A stretch of 64,000 nt of DNA from Kurthia huakuii LAM0618. GTDB taxonomy: Bacteria > Bacillota > Bacilli > Bacillales_A > Planococcaceae. How positions within the stretch are numbered: position 1 is the first letter of the stretch; every line of letters starts with the position of its first letter. The translations under genes and the position numbers were made by a program. The notes under the pieces were generated by a model that did not search any database, was not told where the DNA came from, and saw only the letters and a list, made by a program, of their open reading frames with translations. Of the stretch, positions 1 to 7,868 are shown one piece after another. The stretch lies in assembly GCF_000505545.1 (NCBI RefSeq), contig NZ_AYTB01000008.1:248001-312000 (forward strand). The letters are read 5' to 3'.

Positions 1-144
1 ATCTATTCCGTTTTATCATTTTTTCGCAGAAGACACCCTCCTCAACGCGTGGAGCGAGTAGGTGGGGGATGAATGCGGTGCTTAAAAGTAGAAATGGAAC
101 ATTTGTTTGTGTTAAACTAGAAGGCAAACAAGGAGGTGTTCGCC

Positions 145-1290
145 ATGCTCTACAAAGCATACCCATTTCGTCTCTATCCGAACAAAGACCAACAAGCGTT
201 GATTCATCAAACGCACGGTCATTGTCGTTTTGTCTATAACCATTTTCTTTCATTATGGAATACAGCATACAAAGAAGAAGGAAAAGGCTTAAATCGCTCC
301 AGTATGTCTAAACTGCTGACAAAACTGAAAAAACAGGACGAGACAGCCTGGTTACGCAACGTAGATAGTGTGGCCTTACAAACCTCCTGTGAACAGCTCG
401 TGGATGCATTCGGGCGTTTTTTCAAGAAACAAAACAACTATCCGCGTTTCAAAAGCAAGAAAAACGCCGTGCAAAGCTATACGACCAAAAATACGAATCA
501 CAATATTGCGATTGTCGGCAACAAAATCAAGTTACCCAAACTAGGACTCGTCAAATTCAAACAAACTCGCGCGCTCGAAGGTCGAATTATGCGTGCAACG
601 ATTCATTACCATGCGAGTGGGCGTTTTTCGGTGTCCATTACGTGCGAAGTCCCCGAATTTCAGCCCCTACCAAAAACCCATCAAGCAATTGGCATTGATT
701 TAGGCATCACCGATTTCGCGATTCTTTCCGATGGACGTAAAGTCGATAACCAACGCTTTACGGCTAAGATGGAACAAAAGTTAAAACGTGAGCAGCGAAA
801 ACTTTCACGCCGTTACGAACAAGCGAAAAAAGACAACCAGGTTTTACGAGACTGCATGAACTACCAAAAACAACGCCGTAAAGTGGCGCGTTTGCGTGAA
901 AAAGTGGCGTTTCAGCGAGAGGACTTCTTACACAAGTTGACGACGGCATTCATTCGTCAGTACGATGTCATTTGTATCGAAGATTTGAACACCAAAGGCA
1001 TGCTGAAAAATCATAAACTAGCAAAAGCGATTCGTGACGTATCCTGGTCTTCGTTTGTGCAAAAACTGATGTACAAAGCGAAGTGGTATGGCCGAACAAT
1101 CGTGAAAACCAATCGCTTCTTCCCATCAAGCCAACTATGCCATGTATGTGGGCATCATGATGGCAAGAAAGCCTTAGAAATTCGCGAATGGACTTGTTCA
1201 TCATGCCACACGACACTCGACCGCGACATCAATGCAAGTCGCAACATTTTAGCAGAAGGATTACGCCTTTTTGAAGCAACCCAACCGTAG
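145..1290 (+). CDS. tnpB: TnpB, RNA-guided endonuclease of IS200/IS605 family
   Basis: The product is a 381-residue TnpB/OrfB protein, ancestor-type relative of Cas12, expected to cut DNA guided by an omega RNA from its own 3' end. An N-terminal helix-turn-helix-like OrfB domain (about 1-40) precedes a split RuvC domain. RuvC-I Asp185 lies in GIDLGI, RuvC-II Glu279 in CIEDLN and RuvC-III Asp361 in DRDINAS. A zinc finger has pairs C332/C335 and C351/C354. Length is normal and all catalytic residues are present, so it looks intact. The ATG at 145 is chosen because AGGAGG at 131-136 sits 8 nt upstream; a GTG at 136 overlaps that site. No tnpA partner is present. Confidence 0.93.
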   Translation: MLYKAYPFRLYPNKDQQALIHQTHGHCRFVYNHFLSLWNTAYKEEGKGLNRSSMSKLLTKLKKQDETAWLRNVDSVALQTSCEQLVDAFGRFFKKQNNYPRFKSKKNAVQSYTTKNTNHNIAIVGNKIKLPKLGLVKFKQTRALEGRIMRATIHYHASGRFSVSITCEVPEFQPLPKTHQAIGIDLGITDFAILSDGRKVDNQRFTAKMEQKLKREQRKLSRRYEQAKKDNQVLRDCMNYQKQRRKVARLREKVAFQREDFLHKLTTAFIRQYDVICIEDLNTKGMLKNHKLAKAIRDVSWSSFVQKLMYKAKWYGRTIVKTNRFFPSSQLCHVCGHHDGKKALEIREWTCSSCHTTLDRDINASRNILAEGLRLFEATQP

Positions 1291-1428
1291 GGACTACGGG
1301 GCTCGCCTACTAATAGAAGTGAAGCCGCTGTTTCGAGCAAGGAGGAACAAGCAGGCACTGTTCGTAGGAATCCCCCACTTCAAGCGAGATCGTGAAAACG
1401 CTAAGTGGGCTAAGTGGGGGTAGTTCAA
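1180..1428 (+). ncRNA. candidate omega RNA (reRNA) scaffold of TnpB
   Basis: TnpB guides come from the 3' end of the tnpB transcript and end at the right end of the element. Here the stop codon sits in a hairpin (CCGTAG 1285-1290, CTACGG 1294-1299). A 9-bp stem (1372-1380 with 1412-1420) encloses an inner AGCG/CGCT stem. A second AAGTGGG at 1403-1409 could pair with the same 5' arm as an alternative or pseudoknot. The guide would start at 1429. The 5' limit is a guess from known omega RNA lengths. Confidence 0.5.
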
Positions 1429-1476
1429 TCCTTATTAATATGCAGGCCATGAAAAAATTCCGCCGATTATAATAAC

Positions 1477-1599
1477 AAAGAGGCTTTGACATACGTGTAA
1501 AGACAGCCTCTCCTATGAATATACGAAAAACCGGAATCGCGCTGTGGCACGGTTCCGGTTTTTCGTTGTGAACGCTAGTTTTGTCCTAGCCTCATTTTT
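1477..1599. repeat. dispersed nested-palindrome repeat, copy 1
   Basis: An outer stem (AAAGAGGCT at 1477-1485 with AGCCTC near 1588-1593) encloses a strong inner hairpin at 1526-1563 (AAAAACCGGAA...TTCCGGTTTTT). The same design recurs at 7724-7864, 33651-33791 and 62221-62359. This copy is the most diverged in its outer arms. It abuts the 3' end of zinT and the T-runs on both sides would let it act as a bidirectional terminator. Confidence 0.8.
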
Positions 1600-2289
1600 C
1601 TAATGTGCGATCATTTCATGTGCAATATCATGCCCTGATAAATCAGCTGGATAATACGTCGGCCAATTGTCCATTTCCTCTAATAATTTTGCGCGGTCAT
1701 CGCCAAAATAAAGATGGAAATGAGATGATTTTTCGTCATGAATAATATGGTCGCTAAATTGCACATATTTCGGTGCAGTGGATGCGTCATCAACTTGCTT
1801 GAAAATATAGCGCACGCCGCGATTTCCTTTTTCATACGTCAAAATTTCATAGCCATCCGCCTCGTATGTACCCGTCACTTTCTCTTTTCCTTTATAAAAG
1901 GTCATTGTATTCGCTGTAATATCAATGGCTGTGACATCGGTTTTATAGCCCACTTTATAATATTTTTTGTAGGCTGTAGCGGTCTTATCCCCGTCCTCTG
2001 CCTTATGTTCAAACACTTCGTCTAGCGTCCCATCTTGCAAATACGGATAGACCGATTGCCAATTATTCGCCCAATTTGTTAGCGGACGGTCTTGTACATC
2101 TCCATCTTCAAAATAGCCTTCATAGATTTTTTGAGCTGCTTCACTTTTTTCATCATGTGCGTGTGTCTCTTCCTTTTCAGTCGATTGTGCAACCGTTTTT
2201 TGCTCCTGTGTCTCGGTTTTTTCCTCCCCACATCCCGCAAGTACGAAAGCTAATGCTACTACTGCTGTTGCTGCTCTCCACTTTTTCAT
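1600..2289 (-). CDS. zinT: ZinT/YodA-family zinc-binding lipoprotein
   Basis: The 229-residue protein has a lipoprotein signal (lipobox LAGC, Cys20), then a charged linker with a THAHDE histidine cluster, then a ZinT (YodA) domain from about residue 55 to the end. Typical ZinT features are seen: YEGYFEDGDVQDRPL near the domain start, and late His residues in SSHFHLYFGDD and SGHDIAHEMIAH. The family binds zinc outside the membrane and helps uptake under zinc starvation. Two Zur boxes upstream support this. The ATG at 2289 is chosen because AAGGAG lies 8 nt upstream; the longer frame from a GTG at 2298 overlaps that site. Confidence 0.88.
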   Translation of the reverse strand: MKKWRAATAVVALAFVLAGCGEEKTETQEQKTVAQSTEKEETHAHDEKSEAAQKIYEGYFEDGDVQDRPLTNWANNWQSVYPYLQDGTLDEVFEHKAEDGDKTATAYKKYYKVGYKTDVTAIDITANTMTFYKGKEKVTGTYEADGYEILTYEKGNRGVRYIFKQVDDASTAPKYVQFSDHIIHDEKSSHFHLYFGDDRAKLLEEMDNWPTYYPADLSGHDIAHEMIAH

Positions 2290-2306
2290 TTGTTCCACTC
2301 CTTAAA

Positions 2307-2321
2307 TCGTAATTGTTACGT
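2307..2321 (-). promoter_or_regulatory. Zur box (imperfect) next to the zinT ribosome binding site
   Basis: TCGTAATTGTTACGT matches the Bacillus Zur consensus TCGTAATNATTACGA at 13 of 15 positions. It lies directly upstream of the zinT Shine-Dalgarno sequence, the same layout as at zagA (6203-6217). Confidence 0.7.
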
Positions 2322-2332
2322 TTTATAATATA

Positions 2333-2347
2333 TCGTAATGATTACGA
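2333..2347 (-). promoter_or_regulatory. Zur box (perfect 7-1-7 palindrome) upstream of zinT
   Basis: TCGTAATGATTACGA is an exact match to the Zur consensus. An A/T-rich -10-like stretch (TATATTATAAAA on the minus strand) lies between it and the second box, so bound Zur would cover the promoter. Confidence 0.85.
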
Positions 2348-2365
2348 TTTGTAAATAGGCAAATT

Positions 2366-2390
2366 AAAAACCACTCATCTCTGAATGGTT
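2366..2390 (-). terminator. rho-independent terminator between the IS and zinT
   Basis: On the minus strand a 9-bp stem (AACCATTCA/TGAGTGGTT, one wobble) with loop GAGA is followed by a T-run. It would stop minus-strand transcription entering from the IS side. Before the IS insertion it may have ended a unit that started near 3715. Confidence 0.6.
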
Positions 2391-2410
2391 TAAAAGCTAA
2401 ATAGCACACG

Positions 2411-3654
2411 TGTTGATTAACCAAAATCACCCAATATCTAGTTGATAAAGTTCACGGTGGAATTCGACTATTTCTTTCAATCCAATTCGCCATTCAATCG
2501 GCAGGGTATCACAAAGAAGCTGGCGTGTGAAACCAGCGAAAGACAGGCGTTTACAGTGCTTTTTCTTGTGTCCTTCCGTTTGTAAAAATTTCAATAATAC
2601 GTAGGCAATTAACGCCGCAAATAGTTGGCTATACACCGCATTTTCAGTCGTGCCAAATAAAACAGGCACATTTAAGTTCTGTTTGATCCAACGAAAGAAC
2701 GATTCAATTGCCCAGCGCTCTTTATACATGCCAGCGATTTCTTCTGCCGTTACATCGCGAAGATTTGTCACAACACGGACAACATCTCCTTCGTAATCTG
2801 TAAATTCTACGATACGATGGCGTGCGACGGTTTGTTTTTGCGTTGTACCAAGGATACATGTAAAATCAGCGACTACATTGGAACCTGCGACAGGGGCTCT
2901 TTTTAACGATTTCTTTCGACTTACATGAATATTTTCCTTCAAACGAATGACGAAATCTTGTCCGGTTTGCGCGTAACGATCGACCTTATCCATTGAAAAA
3001 TAAGCACGATCTGCCACGAGAATAAAACGCTTGTCCTCTAAGCTCACGCCAATCGGACCATCATGTTTTAAGCCCGTTGTTTCCACGACTTTCAAGGGCA
3101 TCTCAGTCGTATTTGTGAAGCTAACGTGCAACTTGATGCCTGAGCGCTCACCATGATATAAAGCCCATGGTAAACGCGTTTTTCCAACGGTAATCGTTGT
3201 CGAATCAATCGCTAGTAAGTCTTTTTTAAGCTTTAATTTTCGGCGTGTCGCTCGGTTTAAACGTCTAACAATGACGTCAAAAATACGCTTCACAATATGG
3301 TGATTCAGCTCGCCTAAGCGTTTCGAAAGCGTAGAATAATCCACAGATTTCAAACCCTGTGCTGAAGCCACATCCGCTGCGTGACGTAACCTTTTCCATT
3401 CGAAAGCCGCTGCACCAACTAAATAAGCTAAAAGTGTAGGTACATCGCATTTACGAGCTGTATCTTCAAAACCATATTCAACAAGAATTTCGTTGATTTC
3501 TTCCTGTGAAATAAAGTTTTGAAGTAACATGAAAATCGTGGTATTCTTAGCCATGAGAGATTCCTCCTCGTAAATGTTGGTGTGGTAACTTACATTTTAC
3601 ATGGAATCTCTCTTTTTTATTGCATTTTATTGGTAAAAATTAGTTAATCAACAG
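2411..3654 (-). mobile_element. IS4-family insertion sequence
   Basis: A transposase gene is bounded by inverted ends: TGTTGATTAAC at 2411-2421 and GTTAATCAACA at 3643-3653, with similarity continuing inward (AAAATCACC against AATTTTTACC). Length is about 1.24 kb. The pentamer ACGTG occurs at 2408-2412 and 3655-3659. It is flush at the right end only, so a target duplication is possible but unproved. The element lies between the Zur-controlled zinT and the rpsN operon. Confidence 0.85.
2427..3554 (-). CDS. IS4-family DDE transposase
   Basis: This 375-residue transposase has the IS4-family DDE triad: Asp117 in AIDSTT, Asp182 in VADRAYF and Glu284. The family signature Y-2-R-3-E-6-K is exact (Y277, R280, E284, K291). 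An N-terminal DNA-binding region of about 110 residues precedes the core. The frame is unbroken and the ribosome binding site GAGGAATC lies upstream of the ATG, so the enzyme is probably active. Confidence 0.93.
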   Translation of the reverse strand: MAKNTTIFMLLQNFISQEEINEILVEYGFEDTARKCDVPTLLAYLVGAAAFEWKRLRHAADVASAQGLKSVDYSTLSKRLGELNHHIVKRIFDVIVRRLNRATRRKLKLKKDLLAIDSTTITVGKTRLPWALYHGERSGIKLHVSFTNTTEMPLKVVETTGLKHDGPIGVSLEDKRFILVADRAYFSMDKVDRYAQTGQDFVIRLKENIHVSRKKSLKRAPVAGSNVVADFTCILGTTQKQTVARHRIVEFTDYEGDVVRVVTNLRDVTAEEIAGMYKERWAIESFFRWIKQNLNVPVLFGTTENAVYSQLFAALIAYVLLKFLQTEGHKKKHCKRLSFAGFTRQLLCDTLPIEWRIGLKEIVEFHRELYQLDIG

Positions 3655-3715
3655 ACGTGATACGCACCTTCTCAATATCGTAGTGTAATCGATTTAAATA
3701 GCTAAAAATTTGCAT
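3644..3715 (-). other. possible small ORF cut by the IS insertion
   Basis: An ATG at 3715 follows a GGGGG ribosome-binding-like stretch and opens a frame (MQIFSYLNRLHYDIEKVRIT...) that runs into the right IS end, where a TAA inside the terminal repeat stops it. The far side of the IS contains a short continuation and the terminator at 2366-2390. This may be a small gene or leader broken by the IS. It is short and has no recognised family, so support is weak. Confidence 0.2.
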
Positions 3716-3789
3716 ATATCCCCCTGTTAACATTTATTCATTAGCAGTGTATCATATCGTGTAGTTGCTATAAGGGAGCTACTAATTAA

Positions 3790-3824
3790 AAAACACTTCT
3801 AAGAAAATTCTTTAGAAGTGTTTT
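3790..3824 (-). terminator. terminator after rpsN
   Basis: A 12-bp stem (AAAACACTTCTA/TAGAAGTGTTTT) with A- and T-runs lies just after the rpsN stop codon and ends the zinc operon. Confidence 0.85.
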
Positions 3825-3832
3825 ACGTTCTA

Positions 3833-4102
3833 TTACCAGCTTGCTTTTTTAACCCCTGGAATTTGACCTTTGTAAGCAAGCTCTCTGAATTGAATGCGTG
3901 ATAGGTTAAATTTGCGCATATTACCACGTGGGCGCCCCGTTAATTCACAACGTCTTGTAAGTCTTACTGGCGATGCATCACGCGGTAATTTTTGCAATGC
4001 CTCGTAATTATGCTCTTCTTTTAATTGTTGACGCAGTGCTGTATATTTTTCAACTATAGCTCGACGTTTTTCATTGCGTATGATTTTTGATTTTTTTGCC
4101 AT
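3833..4102 (-). CDS. rpsN: 30S ribosomal protein S14, zinc-independent paralogue
   Basis: This 89-residue S14 carries the conserved C-terminal core ([33 protein letters not shown]). It lacks the CxxC-CxxC zinc ribbon of the short housekeeping S14 and has the longer N-terminus of the C-minus type (B. subtilis YhzA/RpsN2). In the family, such paralogues replace the zinc form when Zur is released, which frees zinc. Its ATG overlaps the TAA of the upstream GTPase (TAATG) and its GGAGG lies inside that gene, so the two are translationally coupled. Confidence 0.93.
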   Translation of the reverse strand: MAKKSKIIRNEKRRAIVEKYTALRQQLKEEHNYEALQKLPRDASPVRLTRRCELTGRPRGNMRKFNLSRIQFRELAYKGQIPGVKKASW

Positions 4103-5001
4103 TATGTAGCCTCCAATTGTTGTTTTAATTGCTCAATTTCTAAATCTTCTCCGATAAAAACGAGTGTTGTTGGGAACTTGACTTCCTGTGGAAAATATAG
4201 GGGAACACCAAATGAATACTGAAATAAGGTTGTTTTTTCCGGATACTCATCTACTGACACAAAGCCCTTTATACGAAATACAGTAGCGGGTAACGCTCTT
4301 ACAAATGCATCAAGGGCCCGCTTTGAGATAACTTTTTTAAATGTATAAACAAAGTGATGCACATGTAAATGATGCTTCATATGCGCCTCCGTTGCACGTC
4401 CATTTGCATGTGTAAAATAGTGTGTATCAAGAGGCATACGACCATGTGTGGTCATGCGCCACTGTGCATTTGGCTGAATCATTTTAATATCTTGTACGAT
4501 TGTTTCAAATTGTTGTTGCGTAATTAAATCCGCTTTGTTAATTAATACTTGGTCTGCATATTTAATTTGTTCATCCATTAATTTTTGAAGCGGTTTACGA
4601 TAAAGATGTTTTTTACTCCAGCGTTCACTATCTACTACTGTAATGACTTTTTGAATTGTCATATGCTCAGCAATTACGGGGGATAAACAAGCATCAATAA
4701 CTTCAAGTGGATGTGCGATTCCAGAACTTTCGATATAAATCACATCAGGTTTTTGCTGTTGATATAGCATTAAAATTGCGCGCTCTAATTCATCCCGTCC
4801 TGTGCAGCAAATACAGCCATCCGTAATCTCTGAAAGATGTGTATCCGGAGACAATAGCTTACCATCAATCGATACCTCACCTACCTCATTCATGACGACC
4901 GCAACATGCTGTTGATCTTCTTGTGCTAATAGATGTTTTAATAACGTTGTCTTTCCGCTTCCTAAAAAACCGCTCAGTAGCACAATACGTGTTTTATTCA
5001 T
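4102..5001 (-). CDS. COG0523 (CobW/YciC-like) GTPase, putative zinc chaperone
   Basis: The 299-residue protein has a G3E GTPase core: Walker [10 protein letters not shown] near residue 10, metal motif GCICC near 66, ESSGIAHP, and NKADL as guanine-specificity motif. A CobW C-terminal domain follows, with a His-rich stretch (MKHHLHVHH) typical of metal chaperones. It is shorter than, and paralogous to, the neighbouring 396-residue protein. The start ATG at 5001 overlaps the end of that gene (ATGAATAA), so translation is probably coupled; longer upstream starts lack a ribosome binding site. Position between Zur-boxed genes argues for zinc delivery, but the client protein is unknown. Confidence 0.85.
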   Translation of the reverse strand: MNKTRIVLLSGFLGSGKTTLLKHLLAQEDQQHVAVVMNEVGEVSIDGKLLSPDTHLSEITDGCICCTGRDELERAILMLYQQQKPDVIYIESSGIAHPLEVIDACLSPVIAEHMTIQKVITVVDSERWSKKHLYRKPLQKLMDEQIKYADQVLINKADLITQQQFETIVQDIKMIQPNAQWRMTTHGRMPLDTHYFTHANGRATEAHMKHHLHVHHFVYTFKKVISKRALDAFVRALPATVFRIKGFVSVDEYPEKTTLFQYSFGVPLYFPQEVKFPTTLVFIGEDLEIEQLKQQLEAT

Positions 5002-6184
5002 GTGCAACATGCCAATCAAATGGATTTTCAAATGTGGACCAATCCGCATCCATTTCCTTCGCCGTTAGTAAGCATGCATCTAGTTGTTTCGTAATGGCTT
5101 CTTGCTCTAAATCCATACCAATGAATACTAATTGCGTCTTTCTATCTCCAAACTCCGGGTCCCATTCTGCTAACACTTCAGGCTCCTGCGCCATTAATTG
5201 TTGCTGCTCAGCTTTCGGTAGAGATGCTACCCAATACGTTAATGGTGACAATGTTGCAGACGAGCCTGCCTGTGAAAATAATAGCGCCATATTAGGATGC
5301 CCAGCGCTCCAAATAAAGCCCTTTGAACGGACAATCGATAGTGGTAAATGATCTGCCCATTTTTTAAAGCGCGTCGGATGGAATGGTAAAGTACGTGTAT
5401 ACACAAACGAACCAATGCCGTATTCCTCTGTTTCCGGTGTATGATGGGTATTATTTAGCTCTTGTAACCATCCTGCCGCTGCTGAGGCTTTTTCAAAGTC
5501 AAATCGACCAGTATGTAAAATAGCACTCGGATCAATTTCGCCATATGTAGTACGAATGACTTTGGCTTCTGGTTGTAAAGATTTTAATACACGCTCTAAT
5601 TGCGCTAATTGCTGTGGCGTAACTAAATCACATTTATTAATGACGAGCACATCACAAAATTCAATTTGATCGATTAATAAATCGGCCACATCACGGTCAT
5701 CCTCATTCCCAGCCGCTTGTTGACGTGCAAGTAAGCTCTCTCCCGATTGAAAGTCTGTCCAAAAACGATTGGCATCGACAACGGTTACCATCGTATCAAG
5801 CACACAACTTTTCGTTAAATCGATATTTAATTGTTCATCACTGTATGAAAATGTTTGTGCAACTGGAATTGGTTCGCTAATACCCGTCGATTCGATAACA
5901 ATATAATCGATATTTCCTTTATCTACGAGACGCTGTACTTCCAGTAATAAATCTTCACGCAGTGTGCAGCAAATACAGCCATTTGATAATTCTACGAATG
6001 TTTCATCGGTACGCGAAATCCCACTTCCTTGTGCGACTAGTGCTGCATCAATGTTAATTTCGCTCATATCATTCACGATAACTGCGACACGTAAGCCTTG
6101 TTCATTTTGTAAAATATAGTTTAACATCGTTGTTTTTCCCGCACCTAAATACCCACTCAGTACCGTCACCGGAATTTTTGTCAT
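4994..6184 (-). CDS. zagA: ZagA/YciC-type COG0523 GTPase metallochaperone
   Basis: At 396 residues this matches the length and motifs of B. subtilis YciC (ZagA), a Zur-repressed GTPase that supplies zinc under starvation. Motifs are Walker A GYLGAGKTT near residue 11, GCICC near 70, ESTGISEP, and NKCDL. The C-terminal CobW domain follows from about residue 270. A perfect Zur box at 6203-6217 lies directly upstream of the AAGGAGTGG ribosome binding site, a leader almost identical to that of zinT. It is followed without a gap by a second COG0523 gene and rpsN, making a zinc-sparing operon. Confidence 0.9.
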   Translation of the reverse strand: MTKIPVTVLSGYLGAGKTTMLNYILQNEQGLRVAVIVNDMSEINIDAALVAQGSGISRTDETFVELSNGCICCTLREDLLLEVQRLVDKGNIDYIVIESTGISEPIPVAQTFSYSDEQLNIDLTKSCVLDTMVTVVDANRFWTDFQSGESLLARQQAAGNEDDRDVADLLIDQIEFCDVLVINKCDLVTPQQLAQLERVLKSLQPEAKVIRTTYGEIDPSAILHTGRFDFEKASAAAGWLQELNNTHHTPETEEYGIGSFVYTRTLPFHPTRFKKWADHLPLSIVRSKGFIWSAGHPNMALLFSQAGSSATLSPLTYWVASLPKAEQQQLMAQEPEVLAEWDPEFGDRKTQLVFIGMDLEQEAITKQLDACLLTAKEMDADWSTFENPFDWHVAHE

Positions 6185-6202
6185 GTTGTCGCCACTCCTT
6201 AA

Positions 6203-6217
6203 TCGTAATTATTACGA
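6203..6217 (-). promoter_or_regulatory. Zur box upstream of zagA
   Basis: TCGTAATTATTACGA is a perfect palindromic Zur site between rpmG and zagA, which suggests that zagA-cobW-rpsN has its own Zur-controlled promoter besides any read-through from rpmG. Confidence 0.88.
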
Positions 6218-6244
6218 TTTATTTTTTTGTAAAATTTTTTATCG

Positions 6245-6394
6245 CTACTTTGTTTCACGATGTAATGTGACGCGCCCTAATCTCGGAGAATATTTTCGTA
6301 ATTCTAGACGTTCTGGATTCGTTCGTTTGTTCTTTGTCGTTATATAATTGCGATCTCCTGTTTCTGTACAAGCTAATGTAATGTTTACACGCAT
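6245..6394 (-). CDS. rpmG: 50S ribosomal protein L33, zinc-independent paralogue
   Basis: A 49-codon gene reads [20 protein letters not shown] at its start and ends [12 protein letters not shown]. This is L33 with its [16 protein letters not shown] core. It lacks the two CxxC pairs of zinc-binding L33 (only one Cys, at position 9), so it is the C-minus form. In B. subtilis the comparable rpmGC gene is induced with the zinc-starvation response. GAGGTG lies 7 nt upstream of the ATG, and a Zur box lies just beyond. It heads the zagA-cobW-rpsN cluster. Confidence 0.9.
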   Translation of the reverse strand: MRVNITLACTETGDRNYITTKNKRTNPERLELRKYSPRLGRVTLHRETK

Positions 6395-6415
6395 ACTAGA
6401 CACCTCTTTTTTAAA

Positions 6416-6430
6416 TAGTAATGATTACGT
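6416..6430 (-). promoter_or_regulatory. Zur box upstream of rpmG
   Basis: TAGTAATGATTACGT matches the Zur consensus at 13 of 15 positions, with the central GTAATGATTAC intact, upstream of the L33 paralogue. Confidence 0.72.
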
Positions 6431-6490
6431 TTTATGATTTTACGCTTCTATTTTTTGTTTGTCAACGGCAAATTTAAAATAACCATCGAT

Positions 6491-7130
6491 TTATGTTAAA
6501 GAACTTCGCAAACTATGTAAAAAAGATTGAATATTTTGCTGATTACGGTTGTAGGAAGCAAATATATTTACCTCGTAAAAATTTGCAATATCTCCTATAG
6601 TTAATGCATTTAATTCATTCTTCATTAATTCTTTTTCTACTAAAAATTCTGTTAATAAGCCAAGGACTAATTGGTCTTGCATTAATTGAATAGCAAAAAC
6701 ACTATCTTTCCCCCCTGTAAAGGAATGGATTGGATACTCATTTTCTAGCCATTACAGCACTGAGACATGCTCATTTAAATAACCGATAGCAAGCTCATTA
6801 TTTGTAAATAAATGATGTAAGCGCGCATCTCTTGTTTCGCCGGCCATTGGTAGATTAGGTGAATAAATTAATTTTAATGGTGCACTAATAAGTTTTTCTG
6901 CATGACTGTCTTTTTGCTTTGTAGGATTTAAGTCTATGACAATATCCGCTTTTTTAGATTGTAACAGCTCAGCTCCATCATGCTGATTAAGCATCAAAAT
7001 TTCAAACTTATAATTTCGTGCTTCCAATGTGAAACGATGTAATATCGATAAAATAAATGTCGATGCTAGCGATGATGACAATGCAATCACGATCGGTTCT
7101 TTTTGTGGAATCGCTGCAAAATCTCTAAAG
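6491..7130 (-). pseudogene. LysR-type regulator remnant (effector domain only)
   Basis: One reading frame carries the effector-binding half of a LysR-type regulator, starting at PIVIALSSSLASTFILSIL and ending RSSLT. It is interrupted by an in-frame TAA near 6749-6751 (after NEHVSVL; the frame resumes WLENEYP). The N-terminal helix-turn-helix of about 85 residues is absent; the sequence instead abuts a DUF2332 fragment on the other strand. Both the stop codon and the missing DNA-binding domain mark it as dead. Confidence 0.75.
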
Positions 7131-7718
7131 CCTTTAGCAATCATTGAAATTGGAACAAGTGCCGGACTCTTATTGAATCTCGAACACTTTTATTATCCTA
7201 TTGAGCAGCAGCCATTCATTCAGTTTGGACAATTTAATAGTCCACTAAAAATCTACGCAAAAAATTTAGGTAATCCATTAAGCACACTACCTTCTCTTTC
7301 CATTGTCGATACACAGGATGAGGAACAAGCTTTATGGCTTGAATGTCTAATATGGCCTGAATTAACGCAGCGCAAAGAAAATCTAAAAACAGCGATTCAA
7401 TTAAATAGGCATGTTAAGAGTCAATTAATAGAAGGAGACTTCAGACCACTATTGCCTCTCCTTCTAAAAAAGGCACTGCAGGAAAACACTCAAATTATCA
7501 TTTTCCATACGCATGTAGCGAATCAATTTCCACCCGCCCTAAAAGAAGAACTGCTTCACTTATTGCAGACTAATAGTATGGAACAGCCTCTATATCACGT
7601 CTACATTAATCTATTTGATACACATTTGCATGTAGATTCTATCTATCAAGGTGAAATCGTCTCGGAAAAAATTTTAAGAGAAATTGATGGGCACGGGGAA
7701 TATTATGTTTGGCGTTAA
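7131..7718 (+). pseudogene. DUF2332 protein remnant (C-terminal part)
   Basis: From PLAIIEIGTSAGLLLN at 7131 the frame resembles DUF2332 proteins, which have an EIGASAGLNL-type motif followed by a Y-x-Y segment, as here (HFYYP). It continues to a natural stop after GEYYVWR. About 100 residues before this motif are missing. The upstream part of the open frame is the reverse complement of the LysR remnant and is not coding in this direction. The junction near 7130 looks like a rearrangement scar. Confidence 0.65.
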
Positions 7719-7723
7719 AATAC

Positions 7724-7864
7724 AAAAAGAGGCTGGGACAAAACACGTCATCTTCCTTTTTTAGTGTTCGCAACGAAAAACCGGAACCACGCTACAGCGC
7801 GATTCCGGTTTTTCTTATGCTCATATGAACGGTTGTTTTTATACGTATATCCCAGCCTCTTTTT
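7724..7864. repeat. dispersed nested-palindrome repeat, copy 2
   Basis: Perfect 15-bp outer arms (AAAAAGAGGCTGGGA 7724-7738, TCCCAGCCTCTTTTT 7850-7864) enclose an inner hairpin at 7776-7813 built on CCGGAA/TTCCGG. Orientation is opposite to copy 1. It lies between two converging 3' ends (DUF2332 remnant and the gene at 7869). Confidence 0.85.
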
Positions 7865-7868
7865 TGTG

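Larger units (their letters stand above)
30..1428 (+). mobile_element. IS200/IS605-type element, tnpB-only (IS1341 group)
   Basis: A single tnpB gene is flanked by a left-end palindrome (CACC near 35 against GGTGGGGG at 61-68) and a right-end hairpin (CCCCCACTT 1372-1380 against AAGTGGGGG 1412-1420) followed by TTCAA at 1424-1428. These ends are typical of IS200/IS605 elements, which have subterminal hairpins and make no target duplication. There is no tnpA, so the element cannot transpose unaided. The left boundary is uncertain; the right boundary is placed just after TTCAA by analogy with known omega-RNA ends. Confidence 0.65.

Noticed and set aside
1310-1492. Minus-strand 60-codon frame downstream of tnpB
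   Set aside because: It lies over the IS right end and omega-RNA hairpins and has no start signal.
7029-7718. A 229-codon plus-strand open frame read as one gene
   Set aside because: Its first 34 codons are the reverse complement of the LysR remnant; only the part from 7131 matches DUF2332.
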